From: CALVLD01 sp964467585
GTDB taxonomy: Bacteria; Bacillota; Clostridia; Christensenellales; CAG-138
NCBI GenBank assembly: GCA_964467585.1
Contig: CAYXRF010000004.1
Coordinates: 60,060 to 124,059, forward strand
DNA: 64,000 nucleotides
Reading direction: 5' to 3'
Under the pieces are notes generated by a model that saw only the letters and a list, made by a program, of their open reading frames with translations, did not search any database and was not told the origin of the DNA. A program made the translations under genes and the position numbers. This document shows, piece after piece, positions 49,106 to 58,300 of this stretch. Numbering within the stretch: position 1 is the first letter of the stretch; the number at the start of each line of letters is the position of its first letter.

Positions 49106-50329
49106 ATGAGCCTGCAAAGAGAATATCCCGTGTTTACGGTTACGCCAAAGGCTGAGGCAAGCCTTAAAAACGGGCATCCGTGGGTATATGGCGAGGAGGT
49201 CGTCCGCGTGGACGGCAGCTACACAAACGGGGATCTTGTTGATGTGCGGGGCGCCAAGGGCAATTATCGCGGCACAGGATATGTTAACGACAACAGTAAA
49301 ATTCGAGTAAGAATAATATCGCAAAATGCGAATGACCGCTTTGACGAGGCGTTCTATGCGCGCAGGGTAAAATATGCCCTTGATTACCGCAAAACGGTGA
49401 TGGGTGATGATTTTTCAAACTGTCGGCTCATATTCGGAGAGGCGGATCAATTTCCGGGGCTTACCGTGGATCGCTTTTGCAACATACTCGTAACTCAAAC
49501 GCTTTGCCTTGGCACTGATATGCGCAAGGATAGTATTTTTCCTTTGATAACGGAATGCCTTCGCGGCATGGGAGAGAGCATTGACGCCATTTTTGAAAGA
49601 AATGACGTTGCCATACGCGAGCTTGAGGGGATGGCTCAATACAAGGGCTTTTATCGTCACGAGGGGCTCTCCGATGATCTCAACGGTCATACAGAGATAG
49701 TTGAAAATGGCGTCAGATATGACGTGGATTATATCAACGGGCAAAAAACGGGATTCTTCCTTGACCAAAAGTATAATCGACTTGCGGTTAAGCGAATTGC
49801 GGGCGGCAAAAAAGTGCTTGACTGCTTTACGCATACGGGCGCTTTCGCGCTTAATGCCGCATTGGGAGGAGCCGAGCGCGTGTGCGCGGTTGACATTTCA
49901 AAGTCCGCAGTGGAGCTTGCGCGGCAAAATGCCGAGCGCAACGGCGTAAAAATGGATTTTATCTGCGCGGATGTGTTCGACCTTCTCACCGAGATGGAAG
50001 CAGCAAAAAAACGAGATTTCGACTTAATAATTCTTGACCCACCCGCATTCACAAAAAGCGGAGCGACGGCAAAAAATGCGTATCGCGGATATCGTGAGAT
50101 CAACACAAAGGCTATGCAGCTTTTGCCGCGTGGGGGCTATCTTGCCACCTGCTCCTGCTCTCACTTTATGTACGATGATATGTTCCGCCGTATGCTTGCG
50201 GAATCCGCGCTTGACGCGGGCGTAAGTCTGCGTCAGATTGAAGCGCGTCAGCAGGCGCCCGATCATCCCATTTTGCTGAACGTGCGTGAAACCGATTATC
50301 TCAAGTTCTATTTGCTTCAGGTGATATAA
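49106..50329 (+). CDS. RlmI-like 23S rRNA m5C methyltransferase
   Basis: A 407-residue class I SAM methyltransferase with an N-terminal PUA domain (KNGHPWVYGEEVVRVDG), an EEHUD-like middle and a Rossmann domain. QKTGFFLDQKYNR, VLDCFTHTGAFALNAALGGA, DFDLIILDPPAFTKS and ATCSCSHFM are the RlmI/RlmK hallmarks. The family makes m5C in 23S rRNA. GGAG lies nine bases before the ATG at 49106. It leads a small operon with the DUF1284 and flavoprotein genes. Confidence 0.9.
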   Translation: MSLQREYPVFTVTPKAEASLKNGHPWVYGEEVVRVDGSYTNGDLVDVRGAKGNYRGTGYVNDNSKIRVRIISQNANDRFDEAFYARRVKYALDYRKTVMGDDFSNCRLIFGEADQFPGLTVDRFCNILVTQTLCLGTDMRKDSIFPLITECLRGMGESIDAIFERNDVAIRELEGMAQYKGFYRHEGLSDDLNGHTEIVENGVRYDVDYINGQKTGFFLDQKYNRLAVKRIAGGKKVLDCFTHTGAFALNAALGGAERVCAVDISKSAVELARQNAERNGVKMDFICADVFDLLTEMEAAKKRDFDLIILDPPAFTKSGATAKNAYRGYREINTKAMQLLPRGGYLATCSCSHFMYDDMFRRMLAESALDAGVSLRQIEARQQAPDHPILLNVRETDYLKFYLLQVI

Positions 50330-50330
50330 A

Positions 50331-50750
50331 ATGAGCAAGCTGAAGCTTCATCCGCATCATGGCGCATGTATACAAAATTATGTCGGAAATGGCTATTCCG
50401 ATGGGTTTAACGTTGCTATGCGCGGACTTATCGACAATATTCGCAGCGGAGAAGTTTCCGACTTAATACTCTCGTGTGAAGCGGATATTCTGTGCGAAAG
50501 CTGTCCAAACTGTCGCCAAGGGGTGTGCATTTCCCAAGAAAAGGTTGCAAAAATCGACAAAGGCTACCTCAATGCAACAGGATGTGCGGAGGGCGGTACA
50601 ATCGCCTGCGGCGAATATTTTGCACGCGTGCGAAAGCTGCTCAACAATACGGAAGCTTTTCAATCCATCTGCGGGGAGTGCGAATGGTTTTCGCTGTGTT
50701 CGCGTGTCACAAACGAAAAAAACCAATGCAAGGAGACAATACTCAAATGA
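50331..50750 (+). CDS. DUF1284 cysteine-rich protein
   Basis: A 139-residue protein starting LKLHPHHGACIQNYVGNGYSDGF, the signature of DUF1284 (PF06935). It has twelve Cys residues, several in CxxC-type spacing (CESCPNCRQGVC, CGECEWFSLC), so it may bind an iron-sulfur cluster or zinc. Function unknown. It begins one base after the rlmI-like stop, and its stop overlaps the next start by four bases. Confidence 0.82.
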   Translation: MSKLKLHPHHGACIQNYVGNGYSDGFNVAMRGLIDNIRSGEVSDLILSCEADILCESCPNCRQGVCISQEKVAKIDKGYLNATGCAEGGTIACGEYFARVRKLLNNTEAFQSICGECEWFSLCSRVTNEKNQCKETILK

Positions 50751-51265
50751 ATGAGAATAGTTTTTCAGAAATTGCTGTCCGCGACTTTACGGGCAATGCG
50801 TTCAATATGATAGGTAGGGATTGGATGCTGATAACCGCAGGGACGGCTGAAAAGGTCAACACAATGACCGCCTCATGGGGCGGCATGGGCGTTATCTGGA
50901 ATATGCCTGTAACATACATGTTCATACGCGAAAGCCGTTACACAAAACAGTTTGTTGATGATCAGCAAAGCTATTCGCTCTGCTTTTTTGATCACGATGC
51001 ACACAGGGATATGCTTCTGCATATGGGAGAGGTATCGGGTCGTGATGAGGACAAAATCGCAGGCAGCGGGCTGGAGCTGCTTTATTCCGACAATACTCCG
51101 TATTTTGCGGAGGCAAGCACGGTGTTAATATGCAGAAAGCTGAGCTGCCACACCCTATCCTCGGATGGTATAATTGATAAGCAAATACTTAAAAACTGTT
51201 ATCCGGACGGGGATTTTCATGATATGTACATAGGCGAAATTGTTCGCATACTCAAGCACGATTAA
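50747..51265 (+). CDS. flavin reductase-like FMN-binding protein
   Basis: A 172-residue protein of the flavin reductase/flavoredoxin fold. WMLITAGTAEKVNTMTASWGGMGVIWNMPVTYMFIRESRYT is the FMN-binding stretch. It resembles small electron-transfer flavoproteins of anaerobes; the partner is unknown. The ATG overlaps the DUF1284 stop (ATGA) with AAGGAG upstream. It converges with the RsmF-like gene with no base between the two stop codons. Confidence 0.88.
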   Translation: MNENSFSEIAVRDFTGNAFNMIGRDWMLITAGTAEKVNTMTASWGGMGVIWNMPVTYMFIRESRYTKQFVDDQQSYSLCFFDHDAHRDMLLHMGEVSGRDEDKIAGSGLELLYSDNTPYFAEASTVLICRKLSCHTLSSDGIIDKQILKNCYPDGDFHDMYIGEIVRILKHD

Positions 51266-52642
51266 TCACAGAACATAAAGTCCCTTTGGAAGGTGATTTT
51301 TAAGCGTGCCGTTCACCGCTTTTCCAAAGCCGACAGTGTAAGCGGCGTCCCCCCCAATCACGCGCACGGGTATGAAACCATGCCACGATTCGGGCACGTC
51401 GATTGTATTGCCGCACATAAAAAGCGTCAGTTCGCGTGAGCCTACCGCAAAGTCAGATGTGTTGATATAGTGTTGCTCAAGGCATGACATAAAAAATGTA
51501 TGCGATGGAACCGCACGGTTTTTTCGCAAAGCACAAATTTCAACGCCTGCCGCAAGCGGATTTAGGCGCGTGATGGCGGCGGGCATTTCATTTGGGACGG
51601 CGTAGACAGATTCGCCAAACACCCTGAGAGTATGCGTTCCGTGCGCGGTAAGCGCTTGGGGATATTCCGAAAGAGTGTCCAAAAAAAACGAATCAACAGC
51701 CGAGCGGGCAGCCGCGTCTGCTTTTTGCGAAAAGGCACGGGCGCAAGTGCGCTCCGCACCGCTGTTTTTTGACAGACGCGCCACAAAATGACCCTCCCCA
51801 ACCGAGGTGTGCGGATAAAGCCGCGCCGTCATATCAAGCGAAAAATCTGTGTGCTCCGTTAAAAAAGATTCAACAACGCTTTCATTTTCATCAATTGAAA
51901 ATGTGCAGGTTGAATAAATAAGCTTGCCCCCTAAGGCAACGCATTCAGAAGCGCTGTTAAGAATTGCACGCTGCCTTGCGGCGCAGGCGCAAACGTGTTC
52001 TGGCGACCATTCCTTTATGGCGGAGGGATCCTTGCGGAACATACCCTCTCCCGAGCATGGCGCGTCAACTATCACACGATCAAAATAATTGGGAAGCTCC
52101 CGTGCAAAGGCGTCGGGATGCGCGCTTGTTACTGCGGCGTTGGCAATCCCCATTCGTTCAAAATTTCTTGCAAGCATTGCGGCGCGTGAACGCACAATCT
52201 CATTTGCGATGATTATCCCGTGTCCGTTCATTCGCGCTGCGGCTCCGCTTGCCTTTCCGCCGGGTGCGGCGCACAGATCAAGTATGCGCGGTTCGTCAAT
52301 GCCTTCAATATCCATGACGCCGATAACGCTCATCGCGGAGGGCTCTTGAGAATAAATCAGCCCTGCACAGTGATACGGATGCTTTCCTATCGCGGCGGAG
52401 CTGTCAATTATAAAGCCCTCGTCAATCACATCGGTCGGCGTGATTTCCCAAGGTGAAATGCTTTGAAAGGCGGAGGGGGAGAGTCTAAGCGTGTTGACCC
52501 GCACTCCACGGGAGGGAGGACGATTGTACGCACGCAAAAAATCCTCGCATGCGGAATCGCCAAGCTGAAGCCGCATACGAGCCAAAAATTCATTCGGCAG
52601 CTCAGACAGAAGGTCGCCGGAATGCTGCACAACTGTCATCAA
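51266..52642 (-). CDS. RsmF-like rRNA m5C methyltransferase (NOL1/NOP2/Sun family)
   Basis: A 458-residue protein. The N-terminal SAM domain has RGVRVNTLRLS, YSQEPSAMSVIGVM, ILDLCAAPGGKASGAAARM, the catalytic VDAPCSGEGMFRKDP and YSTCTFSIDENE. Both active-site Cys are present. The C-terminal part (about 300-458) resembles the PUA-like extension of RsmF/YebU. It overlaps the upstream LRR-dockerin gene by four bases. Confidence 0.9.
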   Translation of the reverse strand: MMTVVQHSGDLLSELPNEFLARMRLQLGDSACEDFLRAYNRPPSRGVRVNTLRLSPSAFQSISPWEITPTDVIDEGFIIDSSAAIGKHPYHCAGLIYSQEPSAMSVIGVMDIEGIDEPRILDLCAAPGGKASGAAARMNGHGIIIANEIVRSRAAMLARNFERMGIANAAVTSAHPDAFARELPNYFDRVIVDAPCSGEGMFRKDPSAIKEWSPEHVCACAARQRAILNSASECVALGGKLIYSTCTFSIDENESVVESFLTEHTDFSLDMTARLYPHTSVGEGHFVARLSKNSGAERTCARAFSQKADAAARSAVDSFFLDTLSEYPQALTAHGTHTLRVFGESVYAVPNEMPAAITRLNPLAAGVEICALRKNRAVPSHTFFMSCLEQHYINTSDFAVGSRELTLFMCGNTIDVPESWHGFIPVRVIGGDAAYTVGFGKAVNGTLKNHLPKGLYVL

Positions 52643-53829
52643 AGTATGCTTTGCAGAATAAGCAGGGCGTCCGCCGTGTTTATCGCACCATCGCCGTTGT
52701 AGTCGCCAGCGGCAAGAAGCTGATCCGTTGCGGCAAAAATGCCCAGAGTATATCTCATCAGAAGCAATGCGTCAACGGTGTCAACATCATCGTCGCCATC
52801 AACATCGCCAAGCACAACAGGGGTTACAGCGGTTGTAAAGCGTGCCTCAATCTGCGACTCCCCGTCAAAAGGAATAAGCGACTCCAATGCATTTGAGCCA
52901 TACACGGGCTGAAGAACATCGTTAACATACCAGCCGAGGAATGTTTCGCCCTCGCGGGGCTTTGCCTGCGCAACAAGCGTCCAGCCGCCATTGATATACA
53001 CGCATCTTGTTCCAACATAGCCGTTGCCAATCGCCGTCATTGAATAGCTTTCTCCACCGTTAAAGCATGAAAGCTCAACGGACGTCAGCAGGTTGCCGCT
53101 GCATCTCAAAATGTATAACGAAGGGCAGTTTGAAATGTCAAGAGCTTCAAGCAGATTGTTCTGGAGTGAAAGCTCAACAAGATTTGGACAGCAGGCAACG
53201 TTGATCTCCGCCAAAATATTTGAGGCGGCGTCAAGCTTTTCCAACAAGGGACAGCATGAAAGCTCAAGAGTGCTGAGCGCATTTTCCTTGCAGCGAAGAA
53301 CCTTCAGCAGCGGATTATTCTCAAGTGAAAGACTTGAAATGTCATTTGCGCCAACGTTAAGCACCTCAAGCAAAGGATTTTCGCTTGTATCAATCTGCTT
53401 AATGTCATCGTTGCCGTCAATAATCAGCGAAACAAGCTTTGGACACCCGGTTACAACCGCGCCCGTTATCATGCCCCAATGAACATCAACGGCGGTAAGC
53501 TCAGCACAGCCGCTGAGGTCAAGCACGCCAATAACACCGAGAGAATCAATTTCAATCGTGTTAAGCCGCCCGCTGCTTGTCCATGTGCAGCAGGTCCATG
53601 TGGATGGGTCGTTCGCGTTGTAGTCGGAGCCGTGAACGGTCACGCCGTTACTGATGTTCATATAGTTGGTGTATGAAAAAAACTCGGTCAGCTTTGCAAC
53701 GTCATGCGCATTATACACAAGAGGCTTGACGGAGCCTGCATAAGCTGCCGGAGCCGCAGCAAACAAAGCGGCGGAAAGCGTTAAGCACGCCAACAGTATG
53801 GCGGCTGTTTTTCTGAAAGATGATGTCAT
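52639..53829 (-). CDS. secreted leucine-rich repeat protein with C-terminal dockerin
   Basis: A 396-residue secreted protein. The signal peptide is about 1-31 (AAILLACLTLSAALFAAAPAAYAG). At least seven leucine-rich repeats follow, such as LEVLNVGANDISSLSLENNP and LVELSLQNNLLEALDISNCP. A small beta domain (GETFLGWYVNDV) comes next, then a type I dockerin with two calcium loops, DVDGDDDVDTVDALLLMRYTLG and DYNGDGAINTADALLILQ. Dockerins bind cohesins; no cohesin is in this window. GGAGGT lies six bases before the ATG at 53829. It shares a transcript with the RsmF-like gene. Confidence 0.9.
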   Translation of the reverse strand: MTSSFRKTAAILLACLTLSAALFAAAPAAYAGSVKPLVYNAHDVAKLTEFFSYTNYMNISNGVTVHGSDYNANDPSTWTCCTWTSSGRLNTIEIDSLGVIGVLDLSGCAELTAVDVHWGMITGAVVTGCPKLVSLIIDGNDDIKQIDTSENPLLEVLNVGANDISSLSLENNPLLKVLRCKENALSTLELSCCPLLEKLDAASNILAEINVACCPNLVELSLQNNLLEALDISNCPSLYILRCSGNLLTSVELSCFNGGESYSMTAIGNGYVGTRCVYINGGWTLVAQAKPREGETFLGWYVNDVLQPVYGSNALESLIPFDGESQIEARFTTAVTPVVLGDVDGDDDVDTVDALLLMRYTLGIFAATDQLLAAGDYNGDGAINTADALLILQSIL

Positions 53830-53885
53830 ATCCATACCTCCGAAGCAGGATTGTGCCAAACAAGCCCAAGCCCTATCTGGCTATG

Positions 53886-53914
53886 ATTATAAACGCGGTA
53901 TATCAAAAAGTCAA
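53886..53914 (-). promoter_or_regulatory. promoter of the LRR-dockerin gene
   Basis: On the minus strand TTGACT (53909-53914), 17 bp, TATAAT (53886-53891). Confidence 0.78.
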
Positions 53915-53946
53915 CGAAACAGCCACAAAAACCTGTTAACAAATAA

Positions 53947-53976
53947 TGACGCCTTCGATATGCAATCGAGGGCGTC
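53947..53976 (-). terminator. terminator of the rpsF-ssb-rpsR operon
   Basis: TGACGCCTTCGAT (53947-53959) pairs with ATCGAGGGCGTCA (53964-53976) with one mismatch; TTATTTGTT follows on the minus strand. Confidence 0.78.
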
Positions 53977-54009
53977 AGCCAACATCATATTAAGATAGTG
54001 ATATTTTGA

Positions 54010-54252
54010 TTATTCAGCAACGTAGGGCAGCAAAGCCACCTGACGCGCTGTCTTTATGGCGGATGCGAGCGCCCTCTGGTGCTCCGCACACACCCCGCTC
54101 ATACGGCGCGGCATAATCTTGCCGCGTTCCGTGATGAACTTCCTGAGGCGTGCGGTATCCTTATAATCGATATTCTCAACCTTGTCCGCACAGAACTGGC
54201 ACACCTTGCGCCTGGACTTTTTGGGACGGGGCTTCATTTTACGGTCTTCCAT
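54010..54252 (-). CDS. rpsR: 30S ribosomal protein S18
   Basis: An 80-residue S18. RRKVCQFCADKVENIDYKDTARLRKFITERGKIMPRRMSGVCAEHQR is typical. The four-Cys/His pattern marks a zinc-binding (C+) S18. AAAGGAG lies upstream of the ATG. It is the last gene of rpsF-ssb-rpsR. Confidence 0.97.
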   Translation of the reverse strand: MEDRKMKPRPKKSRRKVCQFCADKVENIDYKDTARLRKFITERGKIMPRRMSGVCAEHQRALASAIKTARQVALLPYVAE

Positions 54253-54276
54253 GACAGTATATCTCCTTTCGAATGA

Positions 54277-54780
54277 TTAGAACGGTAGATCGGCGTCGGT
54301 AATCTCGGTGAAGCCCTCAGGTGCATCGTCAAGAGACGTGCCGTTCATATTGCCTGCGGAGGGTTGACGGTTGGAACCCCAACCCTGACCCTGAGGCTGA
54401 TTGATCGGCGTGCCCTGCGAGGAAGCATAGCCGCCCTGCTGATGAGGGAGCATACCGCCTTGCTCACGCGGACTGAGGAATTCAACATCGTCAGCGGTAA
54501 CCTCCAACGAGGCACGCGGCTGACCATCCTTGCCTTCAAAGGCGCGGGCGGTTACTTCGCCTATAACGGCGACCTTTCTGCCCTTTGAAAGGTATCTGCT
54601 GCACGTTTCGCCAAGCTGTCTCCATGCGGTGACGCGGAAGAAATCAGTTTGACGCTCTTCCTTGTTGGATGAGAATCGACGGTTTACCGCAACGGTAAAC
54701 GTGCATACATTGATGCCGGAGGGAATCGTCCGAAGTTCGGGATCCGCGGTTAAATTACCGATGATTGTAAGCTTATTCAT
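54277..54780 (-). CDS. ssb: single-stranded DNA-binding protein
   Basis: A 167-residue SSB. The OB fold has MNKLTIIGNLTADPELRTIPSG, FTVAVNRRF and FFRVTAWRQLGETCSRYLSKGRKVAVIGEV. A Gln/Gly-rich linker precedes the protein-interaction tip ending DADLPF. It lies between rpsF and rpsR, as in most Firmicutes. Confidence 0.97.
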   Translation of the reverse strand: MNKLTIIGNLTADPELRTIPSGINVCTFTVAVNRRFSSNKEERQTDFFRVTAWRQLGETCSRYLSKGRKVAVIGEVTARAFEGKDGQPRASLEVTADDVEFLSPREQGGMLPHQQGGYASSQGTPINQPQGQGWGSNRQPSAGNMNGTSLDDAPEGFTEITDADLPF

Positions 54781-54799
54781 TAAAGAATCCTTTCAAAAG

Positions 54800-55087
54800 T
54801 TACGCTTCCCTGCGTGTGACTACGTAACGCATGATACGCTCGTCATTCTTCAGGTTACGCTGAAGCTCTGCGGGCACCTCTGCGGGTGCTGCAAAGAGCA
54901 TAAGAACGTAGTAACCTTCGGTCTTATAATCGATGGGATATGCGAGGCGACGCTTGCCCCACTCGTCAATCTTCTCGATTTCGCCGCCGTTACCGGTGAC
55001 GATTGCCGCAAACTTTTCGACAGAGGCCTTTGTTTCCTCATCGTTCAGATCGGGCGTAATGACGTACAGACTTTCATACTTGTTCAC
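54800..55087 (-). CDS. rpsF: 30S ribosomal protein S6
   Basis: A 95-residue S6: NKYESLYVITPDLNDEETKASVEKF, WGKRRLAYPIDYKTEGYYVLMLF and ILRNDERIMRYVVTR-like sequence (LKNDERIMRYVVTRREA). The GTG at 55087 is chosen because AAGGAGGTG sits at the right distance upstream; a GTG three codons earlier overlaps that site. Confidence 0.95.
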   Translation of the reverse strand: MNKYESLYVITPDLNDEETKASVEKFAAIVTGNGGEIEKIDEWGKRRLAYPIDYKTEGYYVLMLFAAPAEVPAELQRNLKNDERIMRYVVTRREA

Positions 55088-55113
55088 GCTTTTCACCTCC
55101 TTATGGTCTATTG

Positions 55114-55129
55114 ACCCCGTATACGGGGT
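55114..55129 (-). promoter_or_regulatory. palindromic hairpin in the rpsF leader
   Basis: ACCCCGTATACGGGGT is a perfect 16-base palindrome in the 5' leader between the promoter and the rpsF ribosome site. In several bacteria the S6-S18 complex binds an rpsF leader structure to limit its own synthesis. The position fits that, but I cannot confirm the motif. Confidence 0.45.
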
Positions 55130-55149
55130 AAGTATGGCGTTGGCAAAAC

Positions 55150-55178
55150 ATTATAACATAGGCTTTAGTTTTGGGCAA
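55150..55178 (-). promoter_or_regulatory. promoter of rpsF-ssb-rpsR
   Basis: On the minus strand TTGCCC (55173-55178), 17 bp, TATAAT (55150-55155), with TG one base before the -10. Confidence 0.78.
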
Positions 55179-55283
55179 GCAGTTTTTCAACCAAATAAAG
55201 TATATTTTGAATAAATTCGCAGTGCTGATATGCAAAACCGATTAGGCGAGGCGCTTGCCAAGCTAAACCTGTGAAACAACGTT

Positions 55284-55314
55284 GGGCCGCGTCCGTTTCA
55301 ATTGGACGCGGCCC
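55284..55314 (-). terminator. hairpin after nifJ
   Basis: An 11-base perfect stem GGGCCGCGTCC / GGACGCGGCCC (55284-55294, 55304-55314), about 45 bases after the nifJ stop. The T tract is poor. Confidence 0.65.
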
Positions 55315-55358
55315 GAGGATACAATTAATTTAATGTGCGGTTAAGCTCCTGCGCGAGA

Positions 55359-58300
55359 TTAAATCTCGGTCAGCTTCTTATAATAGTCGTACTTCTCGGC
55401 GGCTTCCTTTTCGGAACGGGTGAACAGCTCCTCAGCAAGCGCGGGGAACTGCTGCTTGAGGGCGGTATAACGTCCTTCGCCCATAAGGAAGTCTCGATAG
55501 GAGATTGTGGCGGGCTTGCTGTCAAGCGAGAACGGGTTCTTGCCCTGCGCCTCCAAATCGGGATTGTACCTGTAAAGGGGCCAATAGCCCGCGTCAACAG
55601 CCTTCTTAGCTTCTGCCTGAGACTTGCCCATGCCCGCCTTGATGGTGTGGTTGATGCAGGGGGCGTACGCGATTATAAGGGACGGACCCTTGTATGCTTC
55701 CGCCTCGGTGATAGCCTTGATAAGCTGTGCGGGGTTTGCGCCCATGCAGACCTTTGCAACATATACATAGCCATAGCTCATCGCCATAAGACCGAGATCC
55801 TTCTTTTTGGTGCGCTTGCCGGCGGCCGCAAACTTTGCGACTGATCCGGTAGGCGTCGCCTTGGAGGACTGTCCGCCTGTGTTGGAATAAACCTCGGTGT
55901 CGATAACAAGCACGTTGACGTCCTCATCCTGTGCAAGCACGTGGTCAAGTCCGCCATAGCCGATATCATAAGCCCAGCCGTCGCCGCCGAAAATCCACTG
56001 GCTCTTTTTAACCATCAGGTCGCGCAGGTCGTAAATCTCACGGCAGAGATCGTCACAGTCGCATCCGCAATCCTTGCAGGATGTAACAAGCTCAAGCAGC
56101 GGAGCCGCCGCCTTGCGGCTGCCCTCGGCGTCGTTCATAGCGTCGAGCCACGCATTGCAAACCGCCTTGACGGAATCATCGCATCCGTCTGCAAGCTGAC
56201 GAACAAGGTCGGCAAGCCTTTCGCGGCGATGACCTGTGGCAAGATTCATGCCAAAGCCAAATTCGGCATTATCCTCAAACAGAGAGTTTGCCCATGCGGG
56301 ACCGTGACCCTTTGCATTGACCGTGTAGGGAACTGTGGGAGCGGAACCGCCGTAAATGGAGGAGCAGCCCGTTGCGTTGGCAACAATCATCCTATCGCCA
56401 AACAACTGGGTGATAAGCTTGATATAGGGAGTTTCGCCGCAGCCCGCGCACGCGCCGCTGAACTCAAACAGGGGCTGGAGATACTGACTGCCCTTAACGG
56501 TGGCTTTGTTGACGGGCAAATCAAGCATCGGAAGCTCAAGTGCAGCCTGCCAGTTTTTATGCTCAGCCTCCATGCAGTCCGTAAGAGGAACCATAGTCAG
56601 CGCCTTGACCTTTGCGGGGCAAACGTCAACGCAGTTGCCGCAGCCTGTGCAGTCAAGCGGACTTACCTGGATGCGGAATTGCTTACCATCGCCAACGCCG
56701 ACAGCCTTCTTAGTCTCAAACGGAACCTCTGTGCCGTCAACCATAACAAACGGACGTATGCAGGCGTGCGGGCAGACAAGCGAACACTGATTGCACTGGA
56801 TGCAGTTATCGGGAATCCACGCGGGAACCTCAACGGCTATGCCGCGCTTTTCATACTTGGTGGTGCCTGTGGGTACAAAGCCGTCCGAAGCAAGCTTTGA
56901 AACGGGCAGCTCATCGCCCTTTTGCTCAAGGCAAGGCTTAATAAAGTCAACAAAGTACTCGTCATCGGATATGTGCATGGGTACCGCACCCTCTGTCGCT
57001 GTTGCCCACGCGCTCGGGTACTTGACCTCAGAAATACCGGTTATGCCGATATCAATGGCATTGTAGTTTTTCTGAACGACGTCCTCGCCCTTTTTCATGT
57101 AGCTCTTTTTGGCGGCTGCCTTCATATAGCCGATTGCTTCATCGGCGGGAATGACTTCGGCAAGCTTAAAGAACGCACTCTGCATTATTGTGTTGATGCG
57201 GTTGCCCATGCCAACCTTGCGGGCAAGGTCAACAGCGTCAATGTTGTAGAAGCGGAGATGCTTTGCGGCAATGGCGCGCTTCATTGAGGCGGGAAGCTCA
57301 CGCTCCATATCCTCAAGGCTCCAATTGCTGTTAAGCAGGAACACGCCGCCGTCTTTTATGCTGGAGAGCATATCATAGCGGGTGACATAGCTGGGGTTAT
57401 GGCACGCAACAAACTCAGCCGTGTCGATAAGATACGGGCTTTGAATGGGCGTTTTGCCAAAGCGCAGATGGCTTATTGTAAGACCGCCGGACTTCTTTGA
57501 GTCGTATGCGAAATAGCCCTGAGCGTACATATCGGTGTGATCGCCGATAATCTTTATGCTGTTTTTGTTTGCGCCGACAGTGCCGTCGGAGCCAAGCCCG
57601 TAGAACAGGCAGCGGATTGTGCCGGCGGGAGCGGCGTCAATCTTTTCGTTTACGGGAAGGCTGGTGTGGCTTACATCGTCAACAATGCCCACTGTGTAGT
57701 GGTTCTTAGGCTGCGCAAGCGCAAGATTGTCATAAACAGCCTTGACCATTGAAGGAGTGAATTCCTTGCTGCCAAGACCATATCTGCCGCCAAAGCACTC
57801 AACACCGGTGCGTCCCATTTCGGTGAGAGCGGTAACGACGTCCTCATACAGAGGCTCGCCGAGGGAACCGGGCTCTTTGGTTCTGTCAAGTATGGCAAGA
57901 CGCTTGCAGGAGGCGGGGATAGCCTCAACAAATTTTTCAGCGGAGAACGGACGATACAGGCGAACCTTTACAAGACCGACCTTTTCGCCGTGCGCATTCA
58001 TATAGTTGATAGCTTCCTCGGCAACATCCGCGCCGCTGCCCATGATAACAAGCACACGCTCCGCATCGGGCGCGCCGACATAATCAAACAGATGGTATCT
58101 GCGGCCGGTAAGGTCGCCCACCTTTGTCATATAATACTCAACAATTTCGGGAATGGCGGAGTAGAAGTTGTTTGCCGCTTCACGACCCTGGAAGTAGATG
58201 TCGGGGTTCTGCGCAGTGCCTGCAAGATGAGGATGCTCAGGATTAAGAGCGCGCTCACGGAAATGCTTTACAGCATCAAAATCGCAAAGAGGAGCCATAT

